This document shows positions 58,638 through 64,000 of a stretch of 64,000 nucleotides of DNA, piece by piece (position 1 is the stretch's first letter; each line of letters begins with the position of its first letter). The DNA lies in the NCBI GenBank assembly GCA_018894105.1, contig CM032119.1, positions 14,773,246 to 14,837,245 on the forward strand, in the 5' to 3' direction. The notes under the pieces are model-generated. The model worked only from the letters and a program-made list of their open reading frames with translations. It did no database searches and was not told where the DNA came from. Position numbers and translations under genes: made by a program. This DNA comes from Jacaranda mimosifolia. Taxonomy: Eukaryota; Streptophyta; Magnoliopsida; Lamiales; Bignoniaceae.

Positions 58638-60289
58638 ATGGTGAACACCAGATGTGTCGTATTAGTAAACCAAAACTTGACGCCTAACCTACTCACCTAA
58701 GAAGAAATAATACCATCTCCAACTGCCAACGTTAATGGCACGGACATCCTAAGTCCCAGTATATGGCTAATAGATATCGTAGCCATGCCCTAGGATCAAC
58801 AACTCCACTATTCAATAGGCCCATAAGTCGTTGTAGCCGACATAAAGCAGATGGAACTCCTGTAATAACAAAGTTAAAGCTCACAATCCAGCAAGGACCC
58901 TTTACTGCGAGCAAATAAATAAAACCTAGTCCACGAACCAAAGGCAGTCTTAAAGGCAAACTAGAAAAAGCAATGTAGCCTTTGGAGCAAGAGGTGGCAG
59001 ACTCAGTTCAATAAATTTTGAGGCCACATCAGCCTCAACTCAGTCAACAATATGATAATGACAAAGAGATACACAGCAACAGTCTCGATCCTATATATTT
59101 CCACAACTGGCAAGAAATGTCAAATCAAGTTCACCAACTAAACAAAAGATTGGACGACATTCCAAGAAGCATCCAGATATACCTTCCTTTGTGGTGTACT
59201 CATAAAGATGGAATGATAGAAATTCCTCATTCATTACATATATTATCAAAGAAAGAGTCCACTCAAATTGCAAAATGCCCACGAGACTCCCAAGATATGA
59301 TGGGTTGATAGACCCACACGAGCACCTATTGCAATTTGAGCATATCATGCAACTGCACGGACACAGCGCAAAATACATGCCAAATTGTTGGTCACCACTT
59401 TTTAAGGAATTGCCTTAGGCTAGTTTGTTAAGTTACAACCTTGATCAATATATTGCTACGAATAGCTACATGAAAAATTCCTCCATCAGTTCTGAAGCAA
59501 ACGCAAGTCCAAGTTGCCACCACACATCTACACTCAGTTAAGCAAAATAAAGAAGAGTCTCTTCATGATTTCTTTAACTATTTAGCAGTGAAGTTTTAAA
59601 AATTGATAACTCCAGAGCAGATTTTTCTTGTGGATGTTTTATTTTTAAGGTTGTGGCACAAAGACTAAACTAATGCCTTCGTCCGAGAGCGATCACAAAC
59701 AAAATAATACATTCTCTACTTGGCTGACAAGTATATGGCCTAGGAGGAAATAAACAAAATGAAATTTGGAGGGTCGACCACTGATAAAAGAGTGAAACCA
59801 AAGGAATGACAAAAAGATAGAGGCCAAAAGGACAAGCATCTTCACTTGTAAGGAGATTCCATCACTATACCCCACTCAACACCACAAGAAAAGAAGTCCT
59901 CATGGTCATAAAACAACAAGACATCTTGAAAAAGCCAAGAAATTTGCTAGAAAGACTAGAGCACAAAAACTCAATGAAATATTGCCACTTCCACCGGCAG
60001 AAGGGTTGCGACATTTATGAGTGTTTCAATTTGTACGATGAGATCGAGTGCCTAATTTGGCAAGGCCACTTGAAGAAATTCATAGCCAAATAGGAAATGG
60101 AGAAGAAGAACCGTCTTTACGCTAGAAAGAGGTCACATGGTCCACGATAGGAAAACAAAACCAGTAATACCCTGTTGATCAGAGGTGTCATCAACACCAT
60201 TACAAGAGGACCAATAGAAGGCAACACTTGATCCTCTAGGAAAGTCATCTTAAAGCAATTTGTCGACATAGGAAAGGTTTAAGGAATAA
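58638..60289 (+). pseudogene. Ty3-gypsy gag (Tat lineage), decayed
   Basis: The likely start is MVNTRC at 58638. Later pieces include NQVHQLNKRLDDI (59135) and CHFHRQKGCDIYECFNLYDE, then IECLIWQGHLKKFIAK (59975-60090), the knuckle-linker region that in relatives reads CxFHxxxGHxTxxCxxLxxxIExLIxxGxLxxF. Stops and frameshifts split it. Gag builds the particle in the cytoplasm of active relatives. Confidence 0.8.
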
Positions 60290-60960
60290 TCTTTCATGTG
60301 TTGACAAGCTCAGGGCATATCACTTTCACTGACAATGATCTAAAGCACATTCCGCGACACCATCACAAACTCAGACCAGACTGCCCCATGGTGGTCGAGC
60401 TAGAGATTGCTAGCCACAACATCAAAAAAATCTCAGTGGACAATGGCAGCTCCGCCAACAGACTATTCATCTCTACTTTGAATATAATGAATATCGGTCC
60501 AATGAGAATGATACCAGTCAACACCCCCACTTGTGGGGTTCGAAGGCTTTCACATTATGCCGATCACTTGCCTACATCACTGGGAGCCTCGTCAAAAAGG
60601 TGATCTCTACAACACCTGGTCGTCGATGCCCCATTCGCATATAATGTAATCATTGGGTGATCAGCACAATTTTCAAACAGTCGTATCAACATACGACCAA
60701 AATATCAAGTTCCCAACAACAACAGGAACCAAGGAATTAACTTGCAATATTGAGGAGGCATGGAAATGCTACATTATATTGGTTGATAGAAGGTTTTCCA
60801 AATTCGCTAAACCTAATGACAATTTCCAAATGGAGGCCAAAGATCAATCTAATAAGAAGAGAAAAATATAGGGGCAAAGAACTGACCAGCCAACAACCAC
60901 ATAGAATTAATCAAAACTATGCTAAGTCGGACACAACCCAAACAGGAAAGAACAAAAGGA
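60290..60960 (+). pseudogene. Ty3-gypsy protease segment, decayed
   Basis: The frame from 60298 reads HITFTDNDLKHIPRHHHKLR and then IKKISVDNGSSANRLFISTL. The VDNGSSA is a changed form of the (I/V)D(T/N)GSSA aspartic-protease signature. FQTVVSTYDQNIKFPTTTGT follows, the usual end of this domain in Tat elements. Thereafter the RT domain expected from the family does not appear. Confidence 0.8.
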
Positions 60961-61849
60961 AAGTGTAATTTAATTCTCCATGATTTCCCTACATTAATCA
61001 CCTATCTAGTTCTTCACATCGCATATATTCCTTTAATTCAGTATTAATGAAATTATAGTATTACGAACGCTGCTACATTTACTTGTTATTTGCAAGTAAA
61101 TTTATTTAATGTTGACAGAGCTTTTAGCAAGCAACTCCTAATATGGCAAAGGAAATTGTCATAACTTTCTTGATAATCAACACATACTCACTAATGAGAA
61201 AGGATAATAAAAAGAGAATTCAAATCCCCAGATTCCTCGAAGAGAAATGGCAATGAGTAACCACACTATCAAAGTACCTGCAAACTACTAAAAACATGTC
61301 TGACTTAACCCGGATTCCTCGAAAAAAAGGGTTGTAGACATACAACAAAAGATATAGCCAACCCATAACTAAATTTGTCAGACTCTTCATCGAGAAAGGA
61401 AAAATACTTCTCTAAATCCTTGATCGATGTCCATACAAAAGGCGTTTGACCCTGTCCAGAGATTAAAAAAGAGGGGAGGAGGTCAACAGAGTAATTCTAC
61501 CATCAAAACAAACTAAGCTATCTAGTGAAGACAACAGAAGCATAACTATGCAAACATTAACAAAAGCGAGATAAGACGAAAACATATATATTAATGTTCA
61601 AGTTCGTCGAATTACACTGACAAAAAAAAAAAAGAAGAGAAAAACATAACAACAATAGGAAAAGAGAAAAGGCCCTCATCAAATCAAAGATTATTATGGG
61701 TTGTCAGTAGGATAAGTGTCCGTAGCAAGCGTGACCTTCGAATCAGCAGGGCCACTCTTCTTCACTGCCCAAGCAACATCCTTAACTACTTAAACAACAA
61801 TAAGCTCATCAACAAGATCAAGGGTGACATCAAACTCCACAAGAACTTC
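60961..61849. other. Non-coding gypsy interior
   Basis: It lies directly after the protease, where reverse transcriptase, RNase H and integrase would be expected. None can be read. A poly-A run with AAAGAAGAGAAAAA (61622-61645) is present. Confidence 0.6.
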
Positions 61850-63930
61850 GGTTTTATCATTTTTCAAACTAGGAAAAAATGGGCACACTTATTGTTCAGC
61901 AGCGATTCGAGCCTCCGCTTGTTGAAGTTGACCCCCAAATTCCCCAACTGTGCTAGTGCTCGGTTAAAGCCCCTCTTTAGAGCTTTATCGATCTTCTTAA
62001 GACAGGCCTTCTCAAAAATGAGGGACCTCATGATGTCAGTAACAATAGATTTCTTCTCAGCCAATAAGCAGAAGTCAAAACAGACTCCGCCTCTTTAAGG
62101 GCCGACTCGTCCCCCTATTTGAACCATTTTTCCTCATCAGCACTCAATTATTTCTGAAGTTGGGCAACCCTCTCTCTTAGTTTTCCAACTTCAGCTATTG
62201 GTTGAGTCTTTTTCTCCACTACAGATTGATAAACTTCAGAGATTGGCTTGGCAAAAAGAGCTAATGATAACTATTCAACCTAGGAACGAAGCAACTCAAC
62301 ATCTACCTTCTTTTCCTAGAAATTATCACTCGATTCCTCTTTCAGCTCCTTGGCCAGCACGATCCATTTCTTGCAATACTCTGAGGCCACAATATGGTGA
62401 CGATGCAGGTTGTAAGCAATTTAAGTAGTCTGCTAGTATCAGATTAAGATACATTATGTGAAAGCCAGGACCTATGATTAAATTGATAAAAGTAAATCTA
62501 AGGATAAAGCAAGATACCAGATTGTGATGATATAAAAGTAGCTGCAAGTCTTGAGAACCCTATAGGATCACAAAGTAATCCATATCCTGAGGGAGTAACT
62601 GGACATTGAGAAATTCTCAACAAGCCTGATCCTCGTAGGTATCCTCCAACACTCATTAGAGACATCCAGCAAGTGGGGCTCTGGGAAAGAGCATATGTCT
62701 AGCCTAAACTTTGGGGACATGGCCTTCAACCGAGCAGACAAAGGGGAGATCGACATCCAACGTACCACTTTTAGGCCGAGCCCTCTTCAAAGTAGGGGCG
62801 GGAGAGTCAGAAACCTTTAGTCTTTTTCTCTTGTCCATCGTCGAAACAGGGAGTCCCTCAGCTACGCTACCAAAACATACGATGGGCTCACAGTAGCGGA
62901 AGTAGCTATCACAAAAATCAAAGATCCCTTTCTACCAACAAAACTTATACCTGTCGACCTAACTAACAACCTCGCTAACCATTTGTTGGGGCTTGACATC
63001 TCAGGACTTAATTTATATAAAAAAGAAGATTCTATCAGCAAACCTAGAAGCTATAATAGAAGGGAAGAAACTTAGTAAGTGAATCAATCATTACGAAGCA
63101 ATAAGCAAAGCGTTGCTACCCAACTACAGCACAACGGGGGAAAGACTCGCCTCGACCAGCACTGCCTCTTCAATAAAGTGATTAGCTTTTAATTCTTGTT
63201 GAGTGAGTCCTTTTATGAAACCGGCACCCTGAGTGGGCTGCCCCCGGTGACAAGGGCACTTTGTCCGACCTCCACTGATTGCAAAAATTGAACGCAACCC
63301 CCACAAGAGGTCGAATTTAAAAGAATCTCTACTTCCAACCTTTCCGAAAGGTAGAAGCCAACAACTCCACTATCCTCTTCCTTGACCAGGCTGCGAGATA
63401 ATAGAAACTAGTATTCAATGTGCAACTGAATTTTCTAAAAAATGGGAACTAGAACAAATGGCAGAAATTAGTAAAAGTAAGGGGTGATTGAAAGTCCTTA
63501 TGATGACAACAAACAAATAGATCAAAGAGTATGAATTTGGCAATAACTAAATAGGGCAGACATCAAGCCTCCTTAAAATCTCCTCCACTGCTGGTGCTAT
63601 CGAAAAATGAAGCCCATAAAGTAATGCTAGCATTTAAGTTGCCATGCTACCAGGAGAGGGCCTATCTATATGATCGTTGGGGCCCAAGACAACAACCTCA
63701 TAATCAGCCGAATATGAAAAGGTCTTTCTTATTTCAGAAACCTCATCCTCTCTAACGTCACTCTGAATCTCAATGAAGTGATCTAAAGTATAAAGGTAGC
63801 CCCGAGAACCAGAAGGTTAAGGCTCTCTTGCCAACAAGGCCTTTTCAGGATCCTGTTCAATTGGTGCCGCTTCTTTATCATCAAAATACACCTTTATAAT
63901 CTTCCTCACTGCAAAACAAGGAAAAGAAAA
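61850..63930 (-). pseudogene. Antisense ORF (aORF) of a Retand/Tat-type gypsy element, decayed
   Basis: Read on the minus strand from the right edge: GYLYTLDHFIEI, then EDEVSEIRKTFSYSADYEVV and VLGPNDHIDRPSPGSMA. MLALLYGLHF and EEILRRLDVCPI follow, then LPNSYSLIYLFVVIIRTFNH (63500-63880). Next come GGRTKCPCH (about 63260) and RKRLKVSDSPAPTLKRARP (about 62800), and a coiled-coil-like tail KLRERVAQLQK with FEKACLKKIDKALKRGFNRA (61864-62180). This layout is that of the extra protein encoded opposite to gag-pol in Retand-like elements; its function is unknown. Several frameshifts are present. It is on the strand opposite to the gag at 58638. Confidence 0.72.
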
Positions 63931-64000
63931 AAAAACCCAAACCCTCACTCTACAAAAAGACTCAAGATAGCAAGAACCCAACACATATTAAAGAAAATGA

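Overview
This is nuclear DNA of a flowering plant, almost certainly a eudicot. It is AT-rich and intron-bearing. It holds one intact plant-specific gene, a Golgi-type pectin methyltransferase of the PMT18 class (coding exons 11623-14048, + strand). It also holds two decayed host-gene pieces: a calmodulin-like gene with two nonsense codons (46369-46893, - strand), and RRM-protein and SDG41-type SET-domain fragments (2671-4040, + strand) trapped in a retrotransposon LTR. Nearly everything else is transposable-element sequence. No rRNA, tRNA or CRISPR was seen. The species could not be identified.

Layout. 1-7100 is a decayed Ty1-copia element on the - strand (RT, INT, PR, gag, primer site, LTR), running off the left edge. 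It is split between gag and protease by a 3.4-kb solo-LTR-like insertion (2016-5389) that carries the captured gene pieces and a 32-bp minisatellite. 7500-9400 is a mosaic of direct duplications and a small hAT-like element. 9400-14200 is the PMT18 locus, with an unexplained coding-looking 52-codon stretch upstream. 15700-33200 is a nested stack: a Ty3-gypsy element interrupted in its LTR by a copia element with two 2.17-kb LTRs (16619-30750). That copia is interrupted in turn by a 4.24-kb CACTA element (21209-25450, target duplication GGA) and by a hAT-like element of about 1 kb (26136-27136). 33800-36000 is a second copy of the first copia family, on the + strand.

36690-43180 is a copia gag fragment split by a 6.19-kb CACTA element (36873-43063, target duplication ATG) that encodes a broken Transposase_24-type protein. 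43658-44404 is a Tourist/PIF-Harbinger MITE (target duplication TTA). The calmodulin-like pseudogene follows. 48814-50762 is another solo LTR with a 34-bp minisatellite, then a 141-bp tandem duplication. 52902-56600 is a truncated relative of the 21209 CACTA element. 57900 to the right edge is a Tat-lineage gypsy element with gag and protease. It lacks reverse transcriptase, RNase H and integrase, and carries the antisense ORF typical of Retand-like elements.

The elements do not work together as a pathway. The functional unit is PMT18. The main scientific content is the order of insertions, which can be read from target duplications that restore interrupted reading frames, and the gene fragments carried by the elements. 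No novel defence or metabolic system was found.
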